17,002 nt of DNA from Desulfobacteraceae bacterium UBA2771 (GCA_002352605.1 DEIP01000155.1:1-17002), one strand, 5' to 3'; numbered from the stretch's first letter, positions 1-7,310 are shown. Notes: generated by a model from the letters alone, not told the origin. Program-made: numbers and translations.

Positions 1-314
1 CCGCCCGTTCAATTGAGCACTATTTTGATACGGCGAAATGTCCATTTTTGGCCCTCAAAATGGGTGGAAATAACGAGGTCTATAATTTTATTAATTACCC
101 AGAAATACTTGTTCTTGCGCCCGTCTTCCGTGTTGCATCAACGGCCACAGACTCCGAGTTTGCAACAGTTGATGCGCCTTGAAGACGAACCCAAGCCCGG
201 CGCAATTATGGGTAATGAATTTCATCCCCAATCCTAAGTAAAAGTGCTACCCCTCCGGCGGTTCCCCTTTGCACGGGTAGAGGCTTCGCATTCCGTATTC
301 CGCACTTCTGAATT
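1..314. other. Leading stretch with no convincing gene; possible decayed IS edge
   Basis: No coding frame here looks real. A 74-codon frame from a TTG at 13 has no ribosome binding site and an unremarkable composition; a 44-codon frame on the minus strand around 90-220 is equally unconvincing. Around 33-65 the sequence has short inverted CCATTTT/AAAATGG blocks and repeated tattttga-like words. These resemble the terminal region of IS21-type elements as I remember them, but no transposase is present. At 248-281 CTACCC and GGGTAG form a weak stem, and 287-306 carries two near-copies of the word ATTCCG. The stretch most likely holds the tail of something upstream of the window plus intergenic filler. 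Confidence 0.3.
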
Positions 315-344
315 TTGACTTGAGCTTGGTTGGTCGGATATGTT
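315..344 (+). promoter_or_regulatory. Candidate sigma70-type promoter for the capsule genes
   Basis: TTGACT at 315-320 is followed after 18 bases by TATGTT at 339-344, a fair match to the -35 and -10 consensus. It lies about 135 bases upstream of the kpsS-like start and would leave a leader of roughly 130 bases. This is a consensus match by eye only. Confidence 0.35.
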
Positions 345-479
345 AATCATGCCTTTACCCGAAAGCGATGGGGTATTTGTTTTTTACAAAATCGTGCTGA
401 ACGTTTATTCTTCGATGGTGATCGCTTTAGATAGTTAAAATTTGTGAAACCAGGTAGTTGAGCGTTTGAATTATAGATT

Positions 480-1676
480 ATGATTGGGCCGCTCCTAAAT
501 AAAAACGTCCTGTTGCTCCAGGGTCCCATGGGACCTTTTTTTCGCAAGTTAGACAAGACCCTACGCGTGCAGGGGGCACGTGTTTTCCGGATTTGCTTGA
601 ACGGTGGCGATTTTCTTTTCGCCAATAAGGACAACAGCCACCAGTTTACCGGAACGCCGAAACGCTGGCGGTTTTATATTAACCGCTTTCTCAAGCAGCA
701 TCGCATCCACAAGATTTTTCTCTATGGGGATTGTCGCTTCTACCACCGGCAAGCGAAAATCGTCGCATCCCGGCTGGCTATCGAGACTTACGTGTTCGAA
801 GAAGGGTACGTGCGCCCTCATTTTATCACCCTCGAAAAGGGCGGCGTGAATGCCTACAGCGCCATGCCTGACCAGGCGGATGAATATCGCAATCTGCCAT
901 CAATGGCGCGGGTTTTCGATGAGCATACCACGGTGAGGCACGCCTTCGGAAAATGGGCAGTGTACACGATTGCCTACTATGTGGGCATGCGCCTGCTTTG
1001 CTGGCACTACCCGCATTATCGGCACCATCGCAACGATTCGGTGCTGCAGGAAGCCGCCTACGGCATGCGCAACAGCTGGCGTAAGATCTCCCACGGCAGG
1101 GCGGAGCGGGTTTTGGAAGCCAGATTGGCGTCCGATCTTCACCGGAAATACTTTTTTGTTCCCCTGCAGACCATCGGTGATACCCAGATCAGCAACCATT
1201 CCACCTTTGTCGATATGCAAGACTTCATCGGCGTGGTGATGCGATCCTTTGCCCTGCATGCACCCGAAGAGGTGACCTTGATCATCAAACATCACCCGCT
1301 GGATCGAGGGCGCGCCAATCACAGCATCCATATCCGCCGTCTGGCCAAGCGCCTCGGCATTGCCGACCGGGTACTGCCGGTCCACGATCTGCACCTGCCC
1401 ACCTGTTTGCAGAACGCCATCGGCACCGTCACCGTCAACAGCACGGTGGGAACCGCTTCCCTGTTTCACGGCACGCCCACGCTCGCCTTGGGAAAAGCGC
1501 TTTGGGACATCGATGGCCTCACTTGTAAAGGCATGCCCCTGGATCGATTTTGGACCCACTACCGCCCCCCCGACAAGGATTTGTTTAAACGCTTTAGAAA
1601 CTGCCTGATCGACAGGACGCAGTTGGCGGGGTCCTTTTACAGCGGTTTTCCCGAAGCGCTTCAGGGGCGCGTATGA
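480..1676 (+). CDS. kpsS: KpsS family capsule polysaccharide glycosyltransferase (beta-Kdo transferase type)
   Basis: KpsS proteins add beta-Kdo residues to the phospholipid anchor of group 2-type capsules on the cytoplasmic face of the inner membrane, working with KpsC. The 398-aa product matches my memory of E. coli KpsS closely in length and landmarks: VLLLQGPMGPFF near residue 10, an FNGGD-like NGGDF, the YGDCR block, EEGYVRPHFIT at 107-117, GGVNAYS, KHHPLDRG at 270-277, VHDL, and TVNSTVG from 318. The ATG at 480 is kept because the first beta strand (NVLLLQ) follows at once, although no good Shine-Dalgarno is visible; an ATG at 528 would cut that strand. The stop overlaps the next start by 4 bases (ATGA), so the two are probably translationally coupled. 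No kpsC is in the window; it may lie upstream. Confidence 0.9.
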   Translation: MIGPLLNKNVLLLQGPMGPFFRKLDKTLRVQGARVFRICLNGGDFLFANKDNSHQFTGTPKRWRFYINRFLKQHRIHKIFLYGDCRFYHRQAKIVASRLAIETYVFEEGYVRPHFITLEKGGVNAYSAMPDQADEYRNLPSMARVFDEHTTVRHAFGKWAVYTIAYYVGMRLLCWHYPHYRHHRNDSVLQEAAYGMRNSWRKISHGRAERVLEARLASDLHRKYFFVPLQTIGDTQISNHSTFVDMQDFIGVVMRSFALHAPEEVTLIIKHHPLDRGRANHSIHIRRLAKRLGIADRVLPVHDLHLPTCLQNAIGTVTVNSTVGTASLFHGTPTLALGKALWDIDGLTCKGMPLDRFWTHYRPPDKDLFKRFRNCLIDRTQLAGSFYSGFPEALQGRV

Positions 1677-4231
1677 ACGACAGGTCTATAAGAACGGGGC
1701 AGGCCGATAGACGTGTTGATGGGCATGAATTAAAATGGCGGCTGGATGTTTATCAGCACAAGATTCGCGACCTGCAAACCCAGCTTTTACAAAATGAAAA
1801 AATAGCCGATAGACTGGTCCATCGCGATGAAGAGATATCTTATCTCAAGACGCTCGTTCAGAACCAGGCCAATTCGATTGAAGCCATGCGCAATAAAGCG
1901 TCTTGGCGGGTTGCCCGGCCCATCAGATGGTTACGCGCCCTGATCGGGCGAACATTCCCGAAAAATGGCGGCATTGAACCCAACAACGCCCTTGCCGTCA
2001 AGGAGGTGGCCTTCGAACTGAAGGCCGGACAGGAACTATACCGGGATGCCTCGCTGAACGGCCATTGGCGTTCGAAAGGCGATGATCCCTATTTTCTTTT
2101 GAACCCCTGCCGGCACAAAAAGTTTCGCGGTTGGACCATGATCGAACTGATGATCACGGGATCGCTGCCCCACGGTTTGGCCAGGTTTTATTTCGATTAT
2201 GGCAACGGGTATTCGGAAGATCATAGTATCGGGATCCCTTACCGAAATGGTCAACTGACCAAAAGGCTCTATCGTTTCGATACCCCACCGCGCCATCTTC
2301 GTTTCGACCCACTGGAATGCCCAGGTTTTTTCCGTGTCGATCACATCAAATTCGTAAAGGTTCCCCGCTGGTTCGCCGTGGGTCGGATGATTCGAAAAAT
2401 CAAGTCCACCCATAACGACTATTTGGGGAAAAGCGAATCGGTGATTCGAAAGTTGCTGAAGCGTCGAGCCCAAGATGACGGCATTGAATTTGCCGAACTA
2501 ACCTATCAGCTGTACGCCCTTTACTTTAAATCGTCTTCGAAAAGCTACGACGATTGGATCGATGCCGTTGAGAGACCACTTTTTTCGGATTATAATGCGA
2601 TCCAGAAATCCATCGCCACCTTCGGCATGACGCCCCTGATCACGGTGATCCTTCCCGTTTATGACCCACAATTACCATTTTTACGGCGATGCATTGAATC
2701 CGTCGTCAAACAATCCTATGTCCACTGGGAGTTGTGTATCGCCGACGATGCGTCCACGGATGCCACAGTGGCCCCGGTTCTTGAGGCTTATGCCCAAGCC
2801 GATGCGCGCATCAAAATCGTCTTCCGGGACGAAAACGGGCATATCAGTGCGGCTTCCAACAGCGCTTTGGAACGGGCAACCGGCGACTTCGTCGCGCTGC
2901 TTGATCATGATGACGAATTGGCCGAGCACGCCTTCTATTTTGTTGTCAAAGCCATCAACGACAATCCCCACGCAAAAATCATATACAGTGATGAGGATAA
3001 AATCGATGCCGATGGCCGCCGCAGCGATCCCCATTTCAAGTCCGACTGGAATCCGGCGCTGCTTTTGTCCCAAAACTATATTTCCCACTTGGGGGTGTAC
3101 CATCGGAAATTGATCGACGCGGTGGGGGGATTCAGGGAAGGCCTTGAAGGCAGCCAGGATTACGATCTGCTGCTCAGATGCGTCGCCAAGAACGAAGACG
3201 AAGCGATTGTGCATATCCCCCACGTGCTCTATCATTGGCGGGTCGTTGAAGGATCCACAGCGCTGGCAGCCGGCGAAAAAGAGTATACCACGGAGGTCGG
3301 GATTAAGGCCTTGGCGCACTTTATCCAGTTAACAAAAATAGATGCCCAGGTGAAACGGGGGCCGGTGCCCAATACCTATCGGATGGTCCATTCGGTTTCC
3401 GATCCAGCGCCGTTGGTATCCCTCCTCATTCCAACGCGGGATGAATACGCGGTCCTGTCACGATGTATTTCGAGCATTCTGAACAAAACCACCTACCCCA
3501 ACTATGAGATCCTGGTTTTGGATAACCAGAGCCGGGATTCCCGAACGCTTGATTACCTGAAATCCATTCAAGATGAAAAACGGATCCGGGTGGTTCAATA
3601 TAACCACCCCTTCAACTTTTCGGCCATCAATAATTTCGGGGCAAACCAGGCGCGGGGCCGGGTGCTCGGATTGCTCAATAACGATGTGGAAGTGATTTCT
3701 CCGGGCTGGCTGACGGAAATGGTATCCCATGCCATGCGGCCCAAGACGGGATGTGTTGGCGCCAAGCTATACTATCCGGACGGGCGGATTCAGCATGCCG
3801 GCGTGATCCTGGGAATCGGCGGTGTGGCCGGCCATTCTCATAAATATTTTCAAAAATCCAGTCCCGGTTATTTCAGTCGCTTGTTCCTCACCCAAAACCT
3901 GTCGGCGGTTACCGGGGCCTGCCTTTTGGTGCGCAGGGAAGTATTCGACCAGGTCAACGGCCTCGACGAAGAAAATCTCGCCATTGCCTTTAACGACGTG
4001 GATTTTTGTCTGGAAGTGCAACAGGCAGGCTACCGGAACCTGTGGACCCCTTATGCCGAGTTGATTCACCACGAATCCATCAGCCGCGGCGGCGAGGATT
4101 CAACCGAGAAGGTCGAGCGATTCAATCGCGAAACGGGTTATATGAAAACCAAATGGAATACCGTTTTGACCGCAGATCCCTATTACAGCCCGCATTTGTC
4201 TTTGGAGAAGGAAGATTTTTCGATTGGATAA
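1673..4231 (+). CDS. Large glycosyltransferase with two GT2 (GT-A) domains
   Basis: The 852-aa product most likely builds or decorates a surface polysaccharide from nucleotide sugars at the cytoplasmic face. Residues about 20-95 form a charged coiled coil ending in the SWRVARPIRWLR motif common in large rhamnan/O-antigen transferases. Residues about 110-250 are a beta-rich region with an RFDPLECPGFFRV block, resembling an accessory carbohydrate-binding fold. GT2 domain 1 starts near 320 (PLITVILPVYDP), with ADDAS at 357-361 and DHDD at 411-414 as nucleotide and metal ligands. GT2 domain 2 starts near 581 (PLVSLLIPTRDE), with LLNNDVEV around 667-674 and a later NDVDFCLEVQQAGYR block typical of the acceptor and catalytic region. 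Both domains keep their acidic motifs, so it may be bifunctional. It overlaps the kpsS-like gene by 4 bases. The sugar specificity cannot be read from the sequence. Confidence 0.9.
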   Translation: MNDRSIRTGQADRRVDGHELKWRLDVYQHKIRDLQTQLLQNEKIADRLVHRDEEISYLKTLVQNQANSIEAMRNKASWRVARPIRWLRALIGRTFPKNGGIEPNNALAVKEVAFELKAGQELYRDASLNGHWRSKGDDPYFLLNPCRHKKFRGWTMIELMITGSLPHGLARFYFDYGNGYSEDHSIGIPYRNGQLTKRLYRFDTPPRHLRFDPLECPGFFRVDHIKFVKVPRWFAVGRMIRKIKSTHNDYLGKSESVIRKLLKRRAQDDGIEFAELTYQLYALYFKSSSKSYDDWIDAVERPLFSDYNAIQKSIATFGMTPLITVILPVYDPQLPFLRRCIESVVKQSYVHWELCIADDASTDATVAPVLEAYAQADARIKIVFRDENGHISAASNSALERATGDFVALLDHDDELAEHAFYFVVKAINDNPHAKIIYSDEDKIDADGRRSDPHFKSDWNPALLLSQNYISHLGVYHRKLIDAVGGFREGLEGSQDYDLLLRCVAKNEDEAIVHIPHVLYHWRVVEGSTALAAGEKEYTTEVGIKALAHFIQLTKIDAQVKRGPVPNTYRMVHSVSDPAPLVSLLIPTRDEYAVLSRCISSILNKTTYPNYEILVLDNQSRDSRTLDYLKSIQDEKRIRVVQYNHPFNFSAINNFGANQARGRVLGLLNNDVEVISPGWLTEMVSHAMRPKTGCVGAKLYYPDGRIQHAGVILGIGGVAGHSHKYFQKSSPGYFSRLFLTQNLSAVTGACLLVRREVFDQVNGLDEENLAIAFNDVDFCLEVQQAGYRNLWTPYAELIHHESISRGGEDSTEKVERFNRETGYMKTKWNTVLTADPYYSPHLSLEKEDFSIG

Positions 4232-4702
4232 TGAGGTGATGGGTTCGGCGGGGAAACATCGAACATTGATAAAAAGAAATCGGTCTACGTGGGCGGTAGC
4301 ATCACATTCTGTGTAAAGGACACCGGGGAGGTGCTGGGGAGAGCGGTGGTGACTGAGGAGATAGGGCGTTACGTTCGCACATTCAAGAATATGGTGACGA
4401 AAATAATTCACCACATTCAATATTCGAAGTTCGTTTTCTTGTGCGGCCAAGAAAGCGAGCGCTTCACGCCCGCTCTCGGATCGTCCACCGCCGCTCCCTT
4501 TATCTCTTTCATGGTCAAAAGCAATACAACCTTTCATTTGCCTTGACGGATCGGCCCGTATATGCGAAGCCCAGAATCCGAATTTGTGCTGGAACGATAG
4601 AACCGTGGACGGATCCACCCACTATGCAAGGTGAGTCCCCAAAGAATAAAATCCGCGTTCGGAATAACAGCCAACCGTGCCGGAACCAGGAGTATAAAAA
4701 CC
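4232..4702. other. Intergenic stretch, no convincing gene
   Basis: About 470 bases between the glycosyltransferase and the YchF-like gene. A GTG-initiated 85-codon plus-strand frame (4289-4546) and a longer minus-strand frame (4100-4618) are open, but neither has a ribosome binding site or recognisable motif, and the second runs into the glycosyltransferase gene. A weak GAGCG/CGCTC stem lies near 4455-4475. I see no clear terminator or promoter. Confidence 0.5.
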
Positions 4703-5737
4703 ATGAGACTCGGTATCATCGGCCTTCCCCAGTCGGGCAAAGCAACTGTTTTTGAAGCGTTAACCCGCACCGTCGCCGCCGACGGCAACCCCCAGGAAAG
4801 CCGCATCGGCACGATCACCGTCCCGGACAAACGCGTAGATATTTTAAGCGACATGTACACCCCCCGCAAAACCATCTATGCTCAGGTGGCTTATTTTCTG
4901 CCTGGAAAAGCGGATCACGCCGGTGGCGCCAAGCAGGAGCAGAGTATTTGGACCCAGGTGCGCGACTGCGATGCACTGATCCATGCCGTGCGCAATTTCA
5001 GTGGCTACGGTGTTGACGCCCCCACACCCAAGGCCGATGTCGCGGCCATCGACCAGGAGTTGATCATCTCAGACCTGCTGGTGGTGGAAAAACGGCTGGA
5101 GCGCCTGGCCCTGGACGAACGACGGGGGAAAAAACCCAACCCCGAAGAGATCGCCCTGCTGAACCAATGCAACGCACACCTGGAAAACGAAAGGCCCCTG
5201 CGCCGATTTCCCGAGATCGCCACGGCCAAGCTGTTGCGCGGGTTCGCCTTTCTCTCCGCCAAGCCCATGTTGATGCTCTTCAACAATACGGATGAGGACG
5301 ACGCCCTGCCCGATGCCGTGTCCCTGCCCGAAGGGGAATCGTGTATGGTTATCCGGGCCAAGCTGGAGCAGGAACTGGCCCAGATGTCCGACGACGAGGC
5401 CCGGGAATTTCTGGTCGCATTCAACATCGCCGCGTCGGCCACGGACCGGGTCATCCAGCGCTCCTACGATCTGATGGGACTGATTTCGTTTTTTACCGTG
5501 GGCGAAGATGAAGTGCGGGCCTGGACCATCGGCCGGGATACCGATGCCGTGGAGGCGGCCGAGGTGATCCACTCGGACATTAAAAAAGGATTCATCCGAG
5601 CAGAGGTGCTCGCCTACGACGACCTGATGGATGCCGGCAGCTACGCCGAGGCCCGCAAAAAAGGCACGGTGCGCCTGGAGGGCAAGACCTACAAGGTCGT
5701 CGACGGGGATATCATCAACTTCCGCTTCAATGTCTGA
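4703..5737 (+). CDS. YchF/OLA1-like P-loop protein with C-terminal TGS (DUF933) domain
   Basis: YchF/OLA1 proteins are ribosome-associated Obg-family ATPases. This 344-aa product has the YchF layout: a P-loop GLPQSGKAT at residues 7-15, a central helical part (about 110-180), an NTDE element at 195-198 matching the NxxE adenine-specificity motif of YchF, and a strong YchF-type TGS domain from about 256 to the end (VRAWTIG, GFIRAEVLAYDDL, final FRFNV). Two features are odd. The Ser/Thr after the P-loop lysine is Ala14, and the DxAG switch II motif is absent, replaced by a FLPGKADHAGGAKQE region. It is therefore probably a divergent paralogue rather than the housekeeping YchF, perhaps with altered or no nucleotide hydrolysis. 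The ATG at 4703 is chosen because AGGAG (4688-4692) sits 10 bases upstream and the protein opens directly at the first strand; a GTG at 4631 would add 24 residues unlike the family. Confidence 0.85.
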   Translation: MRLGIIGLPQSGKATVFEALTRTVAADGNPQESRIGTITVPDKRVDILSDMYTPRKTIYAQVAYFLPGKADHAGGAKQEQSIWTQVRDCDALIHAVRNFSGYGVDAPTPKADVAAIDQELIISDLLVVEKRLERLALDERRGKKPNPEEIALLNQCNAHLENERPLRRFPEIATAKLLRGFAFLSAKPMLMLFNNTDEDDALPDAVSLPEGESCMVIRAKLEQELAQMSDDEAREFLVAFNIAASATDRVIQRSYDLMGLISFFTVGEDEVRAWTIGRDTDAVEAAEVIHSDIKKGFIRAEVLAYDDLMDAGSYAEARKKGTVRLEGKTYKVVDGDIINFRFNV

Positions 5738-5751
5738 TGCTTTCGTAACCG

Positions 5752-5767
5752 GCGGGGTGCACCCCGC
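5752..5767. terminator. GC-rich perfect palindrome after the YchF-like gene
   Basis: GCGGGGTGCACCCCGC is a perfect 16-base palindrome starting 15 bases after the YchF-like stop codon. Position suggests a termination stem, but no T-run follows and the palindrome has little room for a loop, so intrinsic termination is uncertain. Confidence 0.3.
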
Positions 5768-5882
5768 ATCAACCTGGTCTTCGACAAAAAAGTCAGCGGT
5801 CGATCGGCGGCCACACCGTCGGACCGTCCAGGGAGATCGATGGGATCGGCGCCTTCCTTCGTTTTGGCCACGGGCAGCATAC

Positions 5883-5964
5883 TATAGCTCGTAGCAAGTG
5901 AATTGATACCATCTTATTATTAATAAAGATAAAAAGAGTATCAAATCATGTACGACGAACTATA
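5883..5964. repeat. Imperfect 27-base inverted repeat around an AT-rich core
   Basis: Arm 5883-5909 (TATAGCTCGT...TTGATAC) and arm 5938-5964 (GTATCAA...ACGAACTATA) match in inverted orientation at 21 of 27 positions. The best blocks are the outer TATAG and TCGT and the inner TTGATAC. The 28-base spacer is AT-rich and contains ATCTT/AAGAT and the small palindrome TTATTAATAA, so the whole could form a long hairpin or cruciform. The right arm overlaps the end of the broken gene at 5946-6056. It could be a mobile-element end, a miniature element or a decayed bidirectional terminator. Confidence 0.5.
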
Positions 5965-6056
5965 AGCATATCTTCGAGAGCCGCATCCCGGGCAACCGAA
6001 AACTCAGACAGGGCATTGACGGTGCGGGTCAGCGTTTCAACATATTCCGGTATATA
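5946..6056 (-). pseudogene. 3' remnant of an interrupted host gene
   Basis: On the minus strand one frame reads open from the domain VI-like hairpin at 6057 to a TGA at 5946-5948. It gives about 36 protein-like residues, YIPEYVETLTRTVNALSEF followed by SVARDAALEDMLIVRRT. Codons in its first two thirds mostly end in G or C, as in the real genes nearby. It starts directly where the group II intron 3' end should be, so it fits the 3' exon of a gene split by the intron. I do not recognise the family, and no matching 5' exon is visible above 7160, so the gene is probably destroyed. Confidence 0.45.
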
Positions 6057-6123
6057 GTAGGAGGTAGCCGTATAGGCTACCCCCTCCCTACAGAACGGCT
6101 CATAACGGCCAGGTAAGCCGCTC
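6057..6123 (-). ncRNA. Group II intron domain V/VI-like 3' structure
   Basis: Starting six bases after the RT stop on the minus strand, GAGCGGCT (6123-6116) pairs with AGCCGTTC (6100-6093). This gives an 8-bp stem in which the AGC triad pairs with GUU, including the G-U wobble typical of group II intron domain V. The element is 31 nt against the usual 34, and I cannot draw a clean upper stem with a GNRA loop, so it is variant or decayed. It is followed by a hairpin at 6091-6057 with a 7-bp GGTAGCC/GGCTACC stem, a 5-nt loop and an outer GTAGG/CCTAC stem, in the place of domain VI. No clear bulged branch-point A is seen. Confidence 0.45.
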
Positions 6124-6128
6124 TTCGA

Positions 6129-7160
6129 TTAGCGACTGAATGTTAATTCAAGAGGTTGTTCCTTCTGTATAAAATCATGTAGAAAGATCAGTCCCTGCCT
6201 TCTAAGCCATTGGAGGTTCATTACAAACCGGACCTCTTTACGCATTACCGATTGCCATCGGTTCATCTTGACCCAAACCCGACATGCTTCGTGTGGTTTA
6301 TAACCGGCCCGTATCATCATTCTCTGGAATTTCCGTGGGTTCTTCCATTTCTTCAGTTGCATGGATCTGAGACGGCTGCGTATCCACCCGTCAAGGTCCC
6401 TGAACAATATGCGGAACTCCTGAATACGAAAACACCCAACCCAACCCTTTAAATACACATTCAGTTCCTGGATAACCTGGTACATGGACAGTGGGTTGTT
6501 CCTGCGGGTTAATTCCCTGATCTTGTCCTTGAATTTAATGCGGGCTTTATTGCTCACCCTGATCTTTTCCCGCAGAATTTGGAAGCCAAGAAAAGGAACA
6601 TCCTTGACCAATGCTACCGGACTCTTCTCCTTATTTACAGGAAGGTTCAGATTGTTCTCCAGGTGTCCGGTAATTCCTTGCATTACCCGCTTTGCTGCCC
6701 TTTCCGATTTTAACAAAACCAGAAAGTCGTCTGCACAGCGACAGTACCGATGGCCTCTTTTCTCCAGTTCCTGGTCCAGTTCGTTCAAAACAATATTTGA
6801 CAACATCGGCGAGAGCGGAGACCCTTGAGGGCAACCCTTGGTTATCTTTTCGAGTTTCCCCTCCACCATTATCCCTGCTTTTAACGCTCTTGCAATCAAC
6901 GTTACCAGCCGCTCATCCGCTATCTTCCTGCGTATGAGCTTTAGAATAAGGTCGTGGGGGATTTCATCGAAAAACCTGGCCAGATCAATCGAGGCACACC
7001 ATTCATAGCCCTCTTTAACGATCGTTTGGACATAATAAATGGCCTGACGCTGGCTGTGGCCTCTGCGGAACCCATAATTGGACATCGCTGTGGCCGATAT
7101 GGCATCAGAACCGATCATTTTCTGAATCATCTTGTGTTTGAACATCTGTGAATATGGCAT
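6129..7160 (-). CDS. Group II intron reverse transcriptase/maturase, N-terminally truncated
   Basis: The 343-aa frame matches intron-encoded proteins from the SxYGFRxGxS block (SNYGFRRGHS, 27-36) onward. It has the catalytic Asp59 in SIDLARFFD, GCPQGSPLSP at 109-118, an active site read CADD with Asp144/Asp145 (usual YADD), the FLGFQI thumb-side block near 190, and a maturase domain at about 225-300 (ELNVYLKGWVGCFR, DGWIRSRLRSMQLKKW). There is no HNH endonuclease, as in group IIC-like proteins. Roughly 100-130 N-terminal residues carrying RT0/RT1 are absent. An AGAGGTG ribosome-binding-like sequence precedes the ATG at 7160, but it lies within an inverted repeat and may be accidental. The downstream context is intron domain V/VI. 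It is probably a non-functional remnant, though the catalytic aspartates are intact. Confidence 0.8.
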   Translation of the reverse strand: MPYSQMFKHKMIQKMIGSDAISATAMSNYGFRRGHSQRQAIYYVQTIVKEGYEWCASIDLARFFDEIPHDLILKLIRRKIADERLVTLIARALKAGIMVEGKLEKITKGCPQGSPLSPMLSNIVLNELDQELEKRGHRYCRCADDFLVLLKSERAAKRVMQGITGHLENNLNLPVNKEKSPVALVKDVPFLGFQILREKIRVSNKARIKFKDKIRELTRRNNPLSMYQVIQELNVYLKGWVGCFRIQEFRILFRDLDGWIRSRLRSMQLKKWKNPRKFQRMMIRAGYKPHEACRVWVKMNRWQSVMRKEVRFVMNLQWLRRQGLIFLHDFIQKEQPLELTFSR

Positions 7161-7233
7161 GTCACCTCTTGCGCCCCCAGTTAAAAAAGTTGGGCGATCA
7201 CCCTAGGGTGATCGCTACGGGCTGGAGGTGACA
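7160..7233. repeat. Nested inverted repeat with central 22-base palindrome
   Basis: TGTCACCTC (7160-7168) and GAGGTGACA (7225-7233) form a perfect 9-bp inverted repeat with TG...CA ends. Inside lies a perfect 22-base palindrome, 7194-7215, whose half-site is GCGATCACCCT. On the minus strand the palindrome is followed by CCAACTTTTTT, which looks like an intrinsic terminator pointing toward the RT frame. No minus-strand gene lies just upstream to need one. Group IIC introns are known to insert just downstream of terminator stem-loops, so this may be the intron's original target. A miniature inverted-repeat element is the alternative. Confidence 0.55.
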
Positions 7234-7258
7234 ACTATCCTGACACAGGGGGCAGTTG
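7232..7258. repeat. Small interrupted hairpin upstream of the phasin-like gene
   Basis: CAACT (7232-7236) pairs with AGTTG (7254-7258) and CCTG (7239-7242) with CAGG (7246-7249) around an ACA loop, with unpaired AT and GGGC between the two stems. It directly abuts the nested repeat at 7160-7233 and lies about 50 bases before the phasin-like start. Its role is unknown. Confidence 0.3.
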
Positions 7259-7310
7259 GCGACACCCATCAAAACAAAAAAAACCATCGACCCCAAATAA
7301 GGAGGACCCC

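Larger units (their letters stand above)
6057..7160 (-). mobile_element. 5'-truncated group II intron remnant
   Basis: The element runs on the minus strand from the truncated RT/maturase reading frame to the domain V/VI-like hairpins. The 150 bases between the RT start and the next gene are far too few for intron domains I-III (normally several hundred bases), and no GUGYG-type 5' end is evident. Loss of the 5' part together with the N-terminal coding part is what incomplete reverse transcription during insertion, or later deletion, would leave. It cannot be a self-sufficient mobile intron as it stands. The boundaries given are approximate. Confidence 0.6.

Noticed and set aside
900..1559. 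219-codon minus-strand frame inside the kpsS-like gene
   Set aside because: It is antisense to a gene with clear KpsS motifs and shows no family motifs of its own.
2681..3319. 212-codon minus-strand frame in the glycosyltransferase gene
   Set aside because: It is antisense to GT2 domain 1, whose catalytic motifs establish the plus-strand reading.
4100..4618. 172-codon minus-strand frame running from the intergenic region into the glycosyltransferase end
   Set aside because: It has no ribosome binding site and no recognisable motif, and overlaps the real gene by over 130 bases.
4631..4702. GTG start extending the YchF-like protein by 24 residues
   Set aside because: The ATG at 4703 has a well-placed AGGAG and begins right at the first beta strand; the extension is unlike the family.
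6129..7160. Retron or diversity-generating retroelement RT
   Set aside because: The maturase domain and the domain V/VI-like RNA downstream identify a group II intron; no template/variable repeat pair or msr/msd-like structure was seen.
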